Below the pieces are notes generated by a model. It saw only the letters and a program-made list of their open reading frames with translations. It had not been told where the DNA came from and did no database searches. This document shows positions 1 through 13,656 of a stretch of 64,000 nt of DNA, one piece after another; the stretch's first letter is position 1, and each line of letters opens with the position of its first letter. Made by a program: the position numbers and the translations under genes. The stretch comes from Verticillium longisporum (lineage: Eukaryota > Ascomycota > Sordariomycetes > Glomerellales > Plectosphaerellaceae). The stretch is from positions 434,001-498,000 of the forward strand of contig JAETXT010000003.1 in assembly GCA_019188255.1 (NCBI GenBank). The letters run 5' to 3'.

Positions 1-774
1 GCCTGCTGCCCCAGAGCTGGGACTGGGCCGGGACCGGGGCTGATGGCGACAGGCTAGTGTCGACTGTAGTGGCTAGGGGGGGGGGTAAAGGGGTGTCAAG
101 GTATGAGGACGAGGAGCGGAAAGGAAGAAGGGGGGGGAGGGGGGCGTGGATGTCCTGGGACGACTGGGTCGGCTCGGTTCTGGTCAACAGTGAGGTGCGG
201 GAAGGATGCGCTGCGCTGGATCAAACTTGGGAGAGTCCTGGGTGGCACCTGCCTGCTAGTTCGGGAGGGCTGAAAAAGACCCCTGGAGGTTGGATAGCTG
301 AGTGACCACTGACAATCCAATCTGGGTAGGGAAGCGGCGGTGCGGTGGTCACGGCGAGTAGGTAAGGAAAGGAAAGCATGGCGAGAATCAAGCTACCTGG
401 GCAAGCACCTTGTCTCTCTCATCAACGGGACGAGCTTGTGCGGGCGAGAGAAGTACATAGACCGCCGCCGGCTCTACCTCAGCCAAGTCAAAAGCTCGTT
501 ATGACTCCCATCCCATGTTCGCTCGTTCAAAGCCTCGCTGTTTTGCCACGCCCTCGCATCCTTGTGAAGAAGAGAACAAGCTCCACGTAAATCGAGAGGA
601 AAAAATATCTCTCGAGATAATCATGCATGACGACTGAAGACTGAGTCGTCTTGAATGCTTGCTGGCCCTCACGGGAGAGGGGTCGGGGGCGGCGGGTGAG
701 GAACGCAGAACGCCTTGGGCTTGCATGGCCAAGATCAGATCAGGTCAAGTCACAGATGGCCAGGGGAAGGGAAA

Positions 775-789
775 GGGGGGGGGGGGGGG
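775..789 (+). repeat. Poly-G tract (15 G)
   Basis: Uninterrupted run of 15 guanines in noncoding DNA, seen directly. It could form a G-quadruplex, and its length is likely to be unreliable in any read-based assembly. Confidence 0.9.
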
Positions 790-3700
790 CTTGTCCTTTT
801 TTCCCTCAACGTGACAAAGCTGGTGTGGTTCAGGTGGTGCGGTGCGCCCTTCCGGCTTTACTCTATGATCAGATAAGTAGCAAGTGCCCCATCAACGAGA
901 CGCAAGGATTCAGCTATGGTAGTCCTCGTCATGCTCGGGGCCCAGGATCCTGTGCATGGCAACAAGCTTCGATATCCCAAGATAGGAGCCCTTCTCTGGT
1001 CACTCACTTCATTGTACAGTTCCCTCACGGAAGGCCGGATAGCAGGCAACGCAGGTAACAACCAGACACATTGCACATGACGCACACAGTGCACGGTACA
1101 TGGTACTCCGTCTCGCCCATCAAAAGTCCTCAGATTTCTACTCGCCTGGCTCCAGTTGGGACACCCACATGCTTGGCAGCCAAACTGCGGGCAAGGATCG
1201 AAAACGTGAGGAGGAGGGGGGGGGAGCACCAACGCGAACGGCAGGGGGTCTCAGGGGAGGGGCTAGACCTGCCATTGTGAAAAAAAAAAAACATGAGATC
1301 AAGTAATACGCATTCCGCCAGCCGGGCAGTCCGCCAAAGCTGGCAGCCCACCCAAGGCCCAAGGCCAAGCCAGGCCGCCTCGCCCACCGCCCGTCCACCG
1401 GGTCTCCTCATGCCAGGACCAGGGTACTGAGAGCGAACTAGACCAGAGAGCAGCGACTCTTCTTTGGGCCCAAGAGTCGACCAAGGGGGGTTCGCCAGAC
1501 GTCAATGGCAGGCAGGCACCTCAGCACGAGCGCGCGTGTGGAGCTTGCCTAGACCTTCATCGTGAATAAGGAAGTAGCTTAGCCAGATCTCAAACCGAAC
1601 CCCCCTCCAAGGACGTGGGTGCGTGCCATCCCATGCCACGGCGTGCCAAACCAATGGAGTGGCCGTCTTCCCCGGGATGGAGGCTGGTCCTTGCTTGGTG
1701 CTTCTGTCCTTCAAGTGGTGTGCACCAAATCTTTGGGATCTGCAATGGGGGTTCGTGTCAGTCATATTAATTTGTCTGCACTGCCAAAATTTCGCTGTGC
1801 GAGAGGCTCACCATGATCGACCCGCTAGCGAACGAGCCCAATCGTCTTGACTGGCCCCGTACCTCTCATTTCCATGTGGACGCAGCGGGCTAGGCAAGGT
1901 TGGCAGGCATGGCGGTGGGCCGCCTCGTAGGATGCTGCTGCGAGACAGGCCTAGCAATCCAGTGTTCGAGATGAAGCCGCCTTCCGAGGCCGAAGGTACA
2001 CAGGTCGGGCCGGGCCACACATATCGAGAGGGTCCACAAGCTACCAGGCGACGCGAGGGCCATATGCTCAACCCTCCATACTTGCGCAACAGAGAGCGCC
2101 CATTAGAGTGGTCGTTGACGTCTTGTTCTTGTCAGCAGATGTACCTAGGCCGGGACGAGGTGCCATGGCGTCACCGATGGTTAACTCGTTTGGCGCGCAC
2201 TGGCCTGGTCCCAGCTCGTGTTCCAGACAGCAACCACCTCGCGCCGCATCAGCTGTTATAAGGTACTGGGGATCAGGGGACAGTGCGTGGTGGCAGTCTC
2301 CCTCCCTGCCCCGGACGCTAGCCATTGTTCTGGTCTTGACCTCCCCATTTTTTTAAACTTTCGGTTAAGATGAACAGGATTGATTGCTGTGCCCCAGAAG
2401 GACATGGGGTGCGCCGATCCAGGAGCTCCACGCAAGGTGCATCTGTCCGTCTTCGTGCATCCTCTTCAAAAATGTATTCGCCGGACCGGCCGGTAAGTCA
2501 ACCTACCGACCGTACGTGTCATTGTTCCAGATTGTTTTTCAGTACGTGTTGACAGGTACAGTGAAAGAACGAAAACTCTGGAATGGCCGCTTATCAGGGC
2601 AGTCGAAACCCGTACTCCAGAAGCCCTGTAAGTCTCATCACCTAGCCGGCTCGACCGTCGTCTCGCTTCTGAATATTCGTTCTCGTCTGCCTAAACCAGA
2701 AACGTCAGCGGAACTCACGGAGGGGAGACGAGAAAGCAATGAACACCAAGCGAGGTGTGAGTGTATCGTGGATCGGCCACTCCTGGCTTGCTGTGACATC
2801 TAGCACTCATCGTTCTCACCTTTTTGTCGGGTTCCTTCCTGTACGTCGGTTTCCTCTGATGCCGACAAATGCGCCGGGGCGACCCTTGCTTAACCCACAC
2901 AACAGCCTTACGACGGCGCTGACTGCAAGAAGGGCATCGGAGGTTTGGTTCCTTTGAATCTCTGTACTTGCTCTCTTTTTGTCACCGCGAAACGTGTCGT
3001 TGGGTCGCCTGGTGCCTGGCTCACTGAGATGTTCTTCCGCTCGGCAGTACAACTTGTCACAATCACGTCACAGCTGTTGTGACGCGCCTGTCGTTTCTCC
3101 CGTGCGCAGACCTGCCCCAATCACCACCCCCAGCCGCCGTTCGTGGTCAATGCCTTCCTATGATAAGACGGGGCCCTGCTCAACGGCGCAACCAGCGAGT
3201 GACCAGACCAGCCGCCCGCATGGGTGCGAGCGAGTCGTGCGTAGGCGATGGAGCTGAGGAGAGTGACTCCACAGCGTCAAACAAGCTCCATTCGCAAGGG
3301 GTAAGGGGGGGCCTCCTTGATGGAACGAGGCCCTGTCTGGTTGGTCGCACCCCAAACGCATACTGCAGCTGCAGGTGAATCACTCGCTCGCCTACTCGCT
3401 GCCTTCCAGTCACTCTGGATGCCCCGAGTACCACTTGATGCATGCTTGCCCCCAGACTTTGCCGGCGAGCCTTTTAGAGCAGGGTAATTCGACGGAACCA
3501 AGCCGTGGTGCCCCGGCCGCTTGAGACCAGGCCTCCGAAATGATAGGGAAATGACGGGCAGTGAAGCGTAGCTCATGGTTACCATGCTGTCCAAGGACCC
3601 ACTGTTTGCCCGCCTTTACGGGTCATCTGTTCAACGATTTCTCCTGACCTTTCATCTGATCAGGCTCTCGTTGCTGGTATGGCAGTGTGCGACCCTTGAC

Positions 3701-6700
3701 ATTGGCCAACATGAATGACATTGAGAAGAGGCCTGCGCGATCATCGTCGCATGCTCGTGGTTCTGATATGCTGCCAAAAATACGGAGCTCGTGATGTTGA
3801 TCTTTTTTTTTGGTCCGACGCAGAACCAACGTCAATGTGCGAGACGTACGATCCTGTACTTGTTGCATGGAGACACGCGAAGCTAAGAACGCAAGATCGA
3901 ATCATTTACTGGACATCAGTAGCTTGACTTTGCCAAGGACGGCGACAATGCCAGAATCGTCAACTGGGAGCCGCCTTTACCGGTTTGACCGTTGAGGCTC
4001 AAATCGTCTAAGCAGTCTGAGGCAGACACGATCGCCAGTGTGTAAGCGAAGCGAACACTAATGCCATGTGCAGATCGAAATGCACTGATACCCCGTGCAA
4101 CCTGCCCCAGGACCAGCCTTGGATGCTTACGTTCCAGCTTTGGGGGAAGGGGGGGCATCTTGGTCCCTGCGGCTTCTGCTCAGGACATAGCTCCATTCCA
4201 GCACCCTCGTGAGCTAATCGAAAACGAGATTAATACAGGACAGGCCATGTCTGGCTAGGAAGCTCTTGACCCTTTTCGGGAATTTTTGACGAGATATGGG
4301 GGTGCGGGGGTCGCGTGTTCTGATCCAGTTTTGGTCTTAGCTTCTGAAAAAGGTAGACTGCCGAGCATGACCTAGTCTCTGTATGCACCAAGAGACGTTT
4401 CGGCTGGCACGTCGCGGCACATGTTGAGTAGTCCTCTTCTGGCATGGCATCAACCACCGGCCGTTTTGCCGTGCCCTGATGATGCAAGCCCAGTAATTAG
4501 AGAATCGCGCAGCTGGTGTAGATGAGTACCTTGACCATATCGACTCCTGCCCAATTGGATTAGCGCTACCGCGTTGGTTTTTCTGTCAGTTGGGTGCCAG
4601 AAGCCACGGCGTCCTTGTCAAAGTTTCTCGGGTCGTGACCCGTCGTCTGCATGGCGTCAAACAAGGTTGAGCGAACGGGCTTGAAGCCGCGCGCGAGCCT
4701 TGCCGTTCTAGTCGTGGACACACCGAGGCCGGAGAGGCAGGTTGCTGAAGTGGTCAAGACCACTATTCTCGAGAACACATGCTGGTCATCACATCATACG
4801 GCCCACAGACTGGACAGGTGGAGAAGTCCCTTGTCAAGGGAAACTGGGTTCAACCCCCGTTGCAAAGCCGTAGAAAGCGGATGATACCGCAGTTGCGTTT
4901 GGCGGAGCTATTCGAGCTCCATATGGGCAGCGGAAACCATCCGTTCAAAAAAGATGGGGCCGCGGGTGACTGGGCCTCCCTACGACGCTGCTTCGTGCCT
5001 ACCGTTAGCGGAGTCGCTTTGTGTAGAGGGACGGATCCCTTGTCGGTAAGTCAAGCCTCTTTTCTGGGGTTGGCGCAAGCGTTGGGATGCTTGAGGGTGT
5101 GGCAGCCGACAGGGCGTGGTGGGCCGATGTGGGATAATTCCTATCGCCGCTGACGGAAGAGAAGATAAGTCGCCGATCGGAGGGTAACGCTGGTGCAATG
5201 TTCTGCCTGCCCACCGACAGTTCTTGGGGGACAGACCCGAACGGCTGGGCGGGCCATGTCAGAAGTTGTGCGGGACCTTGCTCTGTGGCATCTCGCCCGA
5301 GTTTCCCTCGACCTCGAGAGGTCGCCCCGGAACATCCGCAGTCGGGGTCTACGAAATTGGTATCGGCGACCATTTTCCTTAGGGTGGGTGGGGTTTGGCA
5401 GTCCTGACCTCGTGGGACACCAGGATTTAGCAGTGTTCCTGGGATAAGCCATTCGCGACTACCGCTACACAAGCAACAACGCCATCACCGCCAACCCGTC
5501 CGCCGCATCTTCAGCCTGCATGAACCAACGACATGGCCCAGTCCGTACGGCCAGGCACAATGACGAGCGGTGGCGCTTCAGGAGACAGGAGAGCAGGATT
5601 GCAGTGTCAGGGGGACGACGCCGGGGGAGACCGCGAAGCACGGTGGGTAGCCCGTAATGCAGTCAGAGAGCCAGGTCCGCTGGCTGGTTCACGAAAAGGT
5701 ACCGACTGCCACAAGCGCGGGCGTCCTGTGTATCCAGGCAATCGGGTAATCCGGCGGCGCCTGGGCCACGACCAGTGATTCAGCGGCCAGAGCCCCTGGC
5801 CGTCCCAGATTGCAACGCCGGGTCCAGCCCTTTCTGTGGTCGATTCGCACAGCTTTGCCGACGCGACGGCGTCTCAAGTGACAGGGCGTGCACGGTACCT
5901 TACGTGTGATATACCTTCGGGTGGCTGAGGCGTAGCCAGAGCTTGCCGCATGTCCCTCCATGAGAAATAAGATGCGGCGTGGAGGATGGCGTTTGGAGGC
6001 GTCCCACCAAAGAGACCGTGCTTTCGATCGGGTTTGCCTTGGGGATGATTTGGGATTTGGTCTTGTCAGATGTGGGTGGTGTTCATTCAAGGGTCCGGGT
6101 GCAAGGCGAACAGGTGCCTGGCTGATTGAGCGACTCAACAACTGACGATTCAAAGTTCCTTAGCTCGTAGTGAGTTGGTCCTACGTTCGGTCTCGCCTCT
6201 TGTGTCGAGCTGAAAACGAGTGTTCGGACTCAAGCATCCGTTGCAATTCGGAGGATGGTATCGGAAGAAGACGAAGCAACGAGGAACCTGATGATGAGCG
6301 ACAAGGTCTGGTCGGGAAGGCTAGCCGCCCAATAATGCCAATAAGTGCTGCGAGGTTGCCAGGTGTGTGACAGATCAGGTCAGCTCGCTCTGTCTGTCGC
6401 ATTCAGGTTCGGAGTGGAACCCATTTCCTTCCTTCCCATTTGTTTTCTGAAGGGGGAATAAAAGGGGGGGGAGGGTGAGTGGAAAGGGGGGCCGGGCCCG
6501 GGGCCGCATGGCTCTTGCTGGCAGTCCGCCTTTATGAGGCAAGGGTGTATGGCCTAGGGTTCCGAATTGCTGGGTGCCCCGAGGCAGACTCGCTCGGTAG
6601 TAGGTAGGCCTCTTTCTACATGGTACGTTCGGGTTGGGCTCGCAGAGTAGGTAGGTACATGGTCCACGTTTCGGCGCCTGCTGAGAGAGTCGCAACGAAG

Positions 6701-6911
6701 GATTGGATGAACCCGAGGCATGCGTCTATTATCCGACGCTGACATGGCTCTGTTGCAGTGTCTTGTGAGGCAATGGGCCTTGGCACCAAGCGACATATGC
6801 ACGAGAGAGAGAGCCGAAACAAGAAGAGCAGCAGCAGCAAACCAGAGCTGAGGTGCACCTTCTGGTGCAGGAGCAAAAGGCAAACCTAAATGGAAGGAGC
6901 TCGGGCCACAT

Positions 6912-6959
6912 GCCCCCTCCCCGCTCCCACCCCCCCTTCCTCCTCCCTCCCCTCCCACT
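6912..6959 (+). repeat. C/T-rich polypyrimidine tract
   Basis: About 48 bases made almost only of C and T, with several CCCC blocks, inside the gene-free left region. Such homopyrimidine tracts are common in fungal promoters and 5' leaders, but no downstream gene could be tied to this one. Confidence 0.7.
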
Positions 6960-9900
6960 AGACGGAAGCCACAGGCACCTCAACGGGTGGGACAATGGGC
7001 TGACGAGGTACCTGGGTACTACTGCACCGAAGGGCAGGCAATTGGGATCCCCTGCCGATTCTGTTCATTTTCGTCTTGTCACAAGTCAAAGTCTCATCGG
7101 TCTGGTCTGAGGTCTGTCTTGGGTCATCGAGCAACTTGATGCATAGGTATCATTCGAGCCTCACACTCATCGAACGTCTCCAGCAACATCCAATATCCGG
7201 TTTACCGTCCATCGGTAACGATAGCTTGAAAAAAGCATTGACAACTCCGACACAAGTCACGCCCACCACCACACTCGAGTAATGGTGTGAGCGAGCGTGA
7301 CCGGTCAACCGCACAATGGTGCATCCTGTCGTGCAACCACCCCTCCTAGTGGCCATTAGGCCGCCACCTCACAGCAGCATCCCCCCTCAACGCACCCCTT
7401 GCCCTGTATGGCACATCAATGCAGAGGCAATGCCCATGGCTGCCGCCCAGGAAGCGAGGCCTCGACGACATTCGTGGTGTGCGTGCACCACAACCCACGT
7501 CGTACCACACCCCCGATGCAGCCCCACGGCAGGCCTTTTGAGCTTTATAGGTCCCTCCCTGCATTCTTGTCTGCCTCACAGCGAGCAGCTGGCGACGCCC
7601 CAACCAACTCGCTACCTGGGCCATCTGCTCGAGCTCTTGAGCCACACTAGTCCGTTGCCCATATTTGAGCACGGGGAACCCAATGATCAATGACACGCTC
7701 GTGCGTTGCTGACTTTCAGCTGATGCAAAGGACGACTAGGTTTTCTGGCAGATCGGTCTCGTGTAGCTCGCCCTTCTCCCGCGCCATTCAACCCAGCTAC
7801 ATTTTCGAGGCTTGGAATAAAGACTTGACGATCTATATGACGTCAAGGGTTGCGAAAGGGGCCTCCCCAGGCTCGGAACTCTCTCATCGGCACCGCTTGT
7901 TGACCGACTTGGTGATTGGATTGAACAGTGTTGCGAAGATCGAGGTGGACTAAGAGGCAAGAAGAACTACTGACGCGCCCCTCGATTGCGATGAGAACCC
8001 CTGTGCCGATCTCCCAGCCATCCGCGTGTGTGGCGTCCCACTACCGCTGACTGGCTGCTATCTCCGCCATGTTGCGTCCGCCCAGATTCACACCCCCGCC
8101 CGACGAAAAGGGATATCCACTTTCGAGCCATAACCCTAGTTATACAATACGGATGGTAAGGCAGGTCTTGGATCCCCCCTATCGACGGCCATTCCAACCA
8201 TGGTAGCAGCATCTCACTTTGTTGCTCCGGCCGCACTTATGTCTCAGCGGGAGCCGCATCGTTCCGATCGTAACGTATATGAGGGGCGTGGTTCAGCGCC
8301 GCTAATAGACGGGAGAGACTTCGTGGGTGTACCCGCGCTTCCCACACGAACCTGCGTCATGGATTTGGCGGATTCCGCTCATACAGCCGCCTGGATTCAC
8401 ATCTCAGGCCTGATAAAGACACCACTCCTCAATGTCAGTGATGAAGGATCTCGTCAAACTGATTAAGCCTCAAGGGCCACTGAACCACCTGTTTTCGTTT
8501 CCAAATTCCCATGGCAGGACATGGGCGGCCCCTCACAGGCACCGTAAGGCAGTGCGACTCCTTCTCGTGGGACTGTGATCTCAGTAGAAGAGAACGATCC
8601 ATGGATAAACATACCTAGCTGACCAATGGAGCTTTCTAAGTTTTGTCTACATTATCCATTCCTGTCTGCTTCCCCATTCTCGAGGGCAGAAAAACCCCCG
8701 TCGCTGGACACCATCTGCGTCACTTGAGAAGGCCAGCGGTCTGTGCCTGGCTGACACTGGCCAGATCTATATTGGTTGCTGCTAAACCGTCGGCTCCCCC
8801 GAGCCGTCGACCTTGCCTGAAGCGCCAGAAGCAACGTGATGTCTCGGACAGCCTGATGACCGACATTCAGCACATGTGTGCACAGCAAAGCTGAGGCGGC
8901 GCAACAGTTGAGAGACACCACTGATACGGGAGGGGATGCGATCAGAGTCGATGTGGTGTCTCGCAGTGCATCGGTCGGGAGGTCCCTTGAATGTCTAGAA
9001 AATACTCTTTGTCTCGGTGACCGATTGAAAAGCGCGCGCACCAGTCGGGTTGCAAGCCTGTTGTGGATTTTGGGACGAGGAATTTGTTCATCGGCAGCCG
9101 CGAGCTTGAGAGTGGGGGTCCGGATGGCCTTGTCAAGACACATGGGAGTATTTGCCTTGGCTGGAAACCCAAAGGACGAGAAAGTCCGCCGACGCAGTAC
9201 GACATGGAGCGGTCTCTCGTCTCAAGGTCATCGATATACCTACCCTTGGACAACTGATTTCCCAGGTGCCATCCATAGTATGCCCCCCACCCTCCCTGCC
9301 TTTTCGTCGAAAAGCAAGCAGGTGGAATAGGCTAGAAGAGCAAGCTTTGACCGGCTGGCACTTGTCTCGAGCTGATAGCCTCAGCTTGTCAGCTAAGCCT
9401 CTGTGCGCCCACCTCGTGCGCAGATGGGCAAAGAAAGCATAGTGTCTGTCAGCGCGAATGGGCTGTGCGTAAGGCCAGAATGATTCCGACAGCTGGCTAT
9501 GCCGTTCTGGGCACAGCCTACATGTGAGTCTTTTTGACGTATGTATGTACTATTCGATGGACCTGGGGCGAATGAGGAAGGGTTGCATACGTTTTATTGG
9601 ATCGCGTTTTCGAGACACCTGGTGTACAAGAAGCGAAGGGGGCGTGTGCTCTGATGCTCATGCCGGGAACAGCTTCACCGATGTTTCCCATTGCGATGAA
9701 TCTCAATACGACTGATCGTCCAGAATTTCTCCATGAGGTACAGATTGGATGAGCTGAAGCAGGCAGGGATATGTTGTGTCCAGTGCAGCGACTGCAAGTA
9801 TGTGAGCAAGCAAAAAAAAAATACGTGACATGCTCGGATGTCGGTGAGCGAAGCTCCCGAGTGATGTTCCTCTCGGTCAGCGAAGCTGAAGTGATAAGTG

Positions 9901-11848
9901 ACAAGGAGGGAGGCCGGGAGTAAATGGAGGTGACGTCCCATTGGGCGAGGCATCGCATGGACATGACCAAGGGACGGATGGAGATGGGTATACTCCGTCT
10001 CCAACGGCGACGGGCTGGGACGATGCCTTCGAGATCAGTGTCACTTGGACGGTCGAGACTCGCGACTTGCGTGGGCGGAACGCTGAGATCCGCCTGCGAA
10101 GGGGGGCGGAGCATGCGCGTCCACGTCAAGTGGCTTGGGTGGAGGAATGGCGAGGGGGCCTGAACATGGAGCTTCCTCGTTGTGCCAGGTCTCAACGGCA
10201 TCGTGTAGTCTCGGGATGCAAGACATGTTCAGACCGAGCATTGGTTTACGAGGTACCGTGGAATCAGACGAGAGATGGCAGCGTGCGTTGAGGGTATTGG
10301 TGCTGTCACTTGCGGAACAACATTCCCAACGTTCGTGGCGTTATCCGTGGACAATTGGCGCGTGTGAAGTTTGATATTGTACGGCGCCGGACTCCATCAA
10401 TGACATTCCTCCTCCGGTTATCCGAGTAGCCTTCGCAGTATAGCAAGCTTATGCCATTGAACATTGTATCGGCCCAATGCCAGTGATTTTGCAGTGAGAT
10501 AGACTACCCTTCCCGGTACCAGATCTGACGCGAGGGCTAGGGTTTATGACTCTCCAAGTCAAAAGGCATCTTTTCAATAAGTGCTGGGAGAGATATTGCA
10601 GAGCAGATAGTAGCCTCGCTAGGAGACCGACTCTTCCATCATGTCTCGTCTACCACTTGTTCGAGGCTGTTCTTGTGATCTAGGAGTCGTAGCGGTATCG
10701 ATGCCAGTCCCGTCCGCCACGTCTTCACCTACTGACCCTGACAGTCCCTGGGTCTCTTTCTGAATCCCTCAGTGTTGAACCCTCTGCGGTATGTAAGATA
10801 TTGTCACCTATAGCAGGAGAGCAGCGCTTGTGTTGGGGCGCTTGCTCTTCCGTCGTAAACGACTTTGATCACCCATGTAGTGCTGAGGATAGACCGCGTC
10901 ACGAGAGTCATGGCAGCGCGCGAGATAACCCAAATGAACTGTAAAATGGGCTGCCTTGATGAGAATCTCATGCTTTTGACGTCTGTCCCCGCATCAGACA
11001 TAGTAGGCGTCATATACCGAGGTACAGCTCCATACTCTGTGACCAACCGCCAGACCCTTCGTTGTAAATATTTCCTCCGGCCGCCGTATCATGGTGCCCC
11101 TCGTTCCTTGACAAAACACCATGTTCAATATATCATTCATGGTGACGAGCTTACAAGATGTGTGTATGTGGGACATGGTCGATCGTGCCGTCTCGCAGGC
11201 TACCCTGGCCGCCTGGCAAAATTAATACCTGGCTGCCAGAGCAAGTCTTGCTGTCCTCCCGACATCCTCACCCACCGAGGTGCGCTGACGCCTCGCTATC
11301 GTAGTCACTTCAACAATCGTATCTCACGAGCACATCGCGAAACAACATCTGCCGGCGTTCAAGAAACATGAAAACGTACCTCCCCAAAGTCCGAGGTCAG
11401 GAGAACTTGGATCTACAGGACGTCTCTCATCTCTCATGTCTGAAAATTTACTGTTCGGCGGCAAAACCACAAGTCGTATGCATCTCTTTGGACGGCTATA
11501 CTCTCAACGAGAAACGAACGTTGTACCACATTTGAGCTACACTAACGACTTCAGAGGTTACTACCAAGGATGGTCGGACGCAGTGGCTACGTAGTTCACA
11601 TGGTAGACGGGTGGAGGCACAGATCAGCGCGCAGCTGTCACCAGCACGGTCGAAGCAGCGACATCTGTGGAGCTCATCGGCATTGTCGCGACGAGAGCAG
11701 TCTGCTGCGGAGAGGCAAGTAACAAGAACAGGCTAAATGGCATTCTGATCCATATATGTAAACAAAACCAAAAGGCATGTCGTGAAACATTAATTCGCAC
11801 CGGGTGAACACGTCGACACTATTTTCCGCTCATGAAACAACCGTCAAT

Positions 11849-13536
11849 CTACAACTTGGACGCGGGACTCGCGCTGCCAACAGCTGTGATCTCATCATAC
11901 AAAAGCCTACAGCCAGTGTTAGCATGAAAGTTCCGGATCATCAATATCAGGCAGAGAACACTTACGTTGTCAAAAAGTCGGCATAGTCTTCGCCCGTCAC
12001 TTGACCCGCAAAGTATTGTGCAGCAAGCTGGTACTTGTGACCCTTGGGCGCCTTGCCGGCCAGCTCCGTGGCGCACTCACGCAGGACCTTGAGCGCGTAA
12101 CCCTTGTCGACAGTGGTGCCATCATCCGTCTTGACACCGTGACGCACCCACTGCCAGAGCTGGCTGCGGGACACCTCGGCGGTGGCGGCATCCTCCATGA
12201 GGAAGTTGATGGGCACACAGCCAACACCACGGAGCCACGTCTCCATGTAACCAAGACCAATCAGCAGGTTCTTGCGGATACCGTCGGCGGTGATGCGACC
12301 TGGGACATTCATGTTGAGGAGGTCCTGGGCGCCCACACGGACGTCCTCACGGCGAACAAAGAGCTGGTTGGGAGTGGGCATGTGTTTGTTGAAGACATCG
12401 ACGGCGATGGAAGCCAGGGCGGGGTGGGCAACCCACGTGCCATCGTGGCCAGCACGAACCTCACGGAGCTTATCGGCGCGGACACCGTCCATGGCGCGGT
12501 CGTTGGCAGCCTTGTCATCCTTGATAGGGATCTGGGCAGCCATGCCACCCATGGCGTGGACGCCACGGCGGTGGCAGGTCTGGATGAGGAGCTTGACATA
12601 GGCATCCATGAAGGGACTGGTCATGGTGACGGCGCTGCGGTCGGGCAGGACAAAGTTGGGGTTGGAGCGGAACTTCTTGATGACGCTGAAGATGTAGTCC
12701 CAACGACCGCAGTTGAGGCCGGCAGAGTGATCGCGCAGCTCGTAGATGATCTCGTCCATCTCAAACGCGGCGAGGATGGTCTCGATGAGGACAGTGGCCC
12801 GGACAGTGCCGCGGGGGATGTGGAGGTAGTCCTGGGCGAGGTTGAAGGCATCGTTCCAGAGGCGAGCCTCGAGGTGGGACTCCATCTTGGGGAGGTAGAA
12901 GTAGGGGCCAATGCCAATGTCGAGAGTCTGACGGGCATTGTGGAAGAAGTAGAGACCAAAGTCAAAGAGGGAGGCGGACATGGGCTCGCCGTCAACGGAG
13001 ACGTGCTTCTCCTCGAGGTGCCAGCCACGAGGGCGAACGATGAGGGTGGGCAGGGTGCGGTCGGTGCGGAGCTTGTACTCCTTGGGTCCTTGCTTGAAGT
13101 CGACCTGGCGGCGGTTGGCGTCGTAGAGGTTGACCTGGCCGTTGACCATGGCGTCCCAGGTGGGGGCGGAGGAGTCCTCAAAGTCGGCCATGTAGGTGAA
13201 GACGTCGGCATTGAGAGCGTTGACGACCATCTTGCGGTCGGTGGGGCCCGTGATCTCAACGCGACGGTCAACGAGGCCGGGAGCCGGGGGCGCACCCTTC
13301 CATGTCGGGTTCTCGCGGATGTGCTTGGTCTCGGGAAGGAAGTCGGGCAGACTACCTCGGTCGATCTCGGCCTGACGAATCTTACGGCGCTCGAGCAGGG
13401 CCTTGCGAGTAGGGTTGAAGGAGCGGTGCAGCAGCGCGAGGAAGGTCAGCGCCTCGGGGGTGAGGATCTTGCGCTGGGCGTCTTGGATGGTGCCAGAGAC
13501 GTTGACGCCCTGGAGGATGGCCTCGGAAGTAGCCAT
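11849..13536 (-). CDS. Malate synthase, glyoxylate cycle, peroxisomal
   Basis: Condenses acetyl-CoA with glyoxylate to malate, allowing growth on acetate, fatty acids or other C2 sources. Two exons, 13536-11966 and 11906-11849, give about 542 residues, the usual length. Diagnostic segments are all present: [16 protein letters not shown], the [11 protein letters not shown] region, and [15 protein letters not shown] followed by [13 protein letters not shown], which carries a catalytic acid. The intron (11907-11965) starts GTAAGT and ends CTGTAG. The 19-residue last exon ends in SKL, a peroxisomal PTS1 signal. I chose the ATG at 13536: the codon at 13587 is GTG, and a probable 5'-UTR intron ends just before it. 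Without splicing, translation stops at the donor site and the SKL is lost. The reading frame is intact, unlike several neighbours. Confidence 0.96.
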
Positions 13537-13587
13537 GGTGGTTGGATTGGCGGGGTTGTGTCTTTGGATGGCGAGCAGAGTGTCCAC

Positions 13588-13656
13588 CTAGAAGTTCCCG
13601 TGTAAGCTTTTCACATGCCACCAGATGAACAGCGACCGAAGCCAGGAAGAGCTTAC
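13588..13656 (-). other. Probable 5'-UTR intron of malate synthase
   Basis: On the minus strand a GTAAGC donor (13656-13651) is followed 69 bases later by a TTCTAG acceptor ending at 13588. The acceptor lies 51 bases upstream of the chosen ATG. Spacing and ends fit a short fungal intron in the leader. RNA evidence is needed. Confidence 0.5.

Larger units (their letters stand above)
1..11848. other. Long stretch with no recognisable gene
   Basis: I read both strands and found no conserved domain, no run of plausible exons and no tRNA or rRNA in this 11.8 kb. The longest open frames (for example about 227 codons on the minus strand near 9.5-10.2 kb) have random-looking composition. Base composition is mixed, not the AT-rich pattern of RIP-inactivated transposons. 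Visible features are a run of 15 G at 775-789, short A runs and a C/T-rich tract near 6912-6959. The part next to 11849 must hold the 3' end of the malate synthase transcript. The rest could be regulatory, hold noncoding RNA, or contain a fast-evolving gene I cannot recognise. Confidence 0.6.

Noticed and set aside
4840..4862. tRNA-like T-arm (GGGTTCAACCCCC)
   Set aside because: The stem pairs poorly, and no acceptor stem, D-arm or anticodon arm can be built around it.
9518..10201. 227-codon minus-strand frame in the gene-free left part
   Set aside because: Composition looks random, with no domain, no conserved motif and no splice partners.
13537..13587. N-terminal extension of malate synthase from 13587
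   Set aside because: The codon at 13587 is GTG and lies directly after a splice-acceptor-like TTCTAG. The ATG at 13536 gives a normal family N-terminus.
12001..13605. 534-codon open frame on the plus strand
   Set aside because: Exactly antisense to malate synthase. It arises from strong third-position GC bias and has Val/Gly/Asp-rich composition without a domain.
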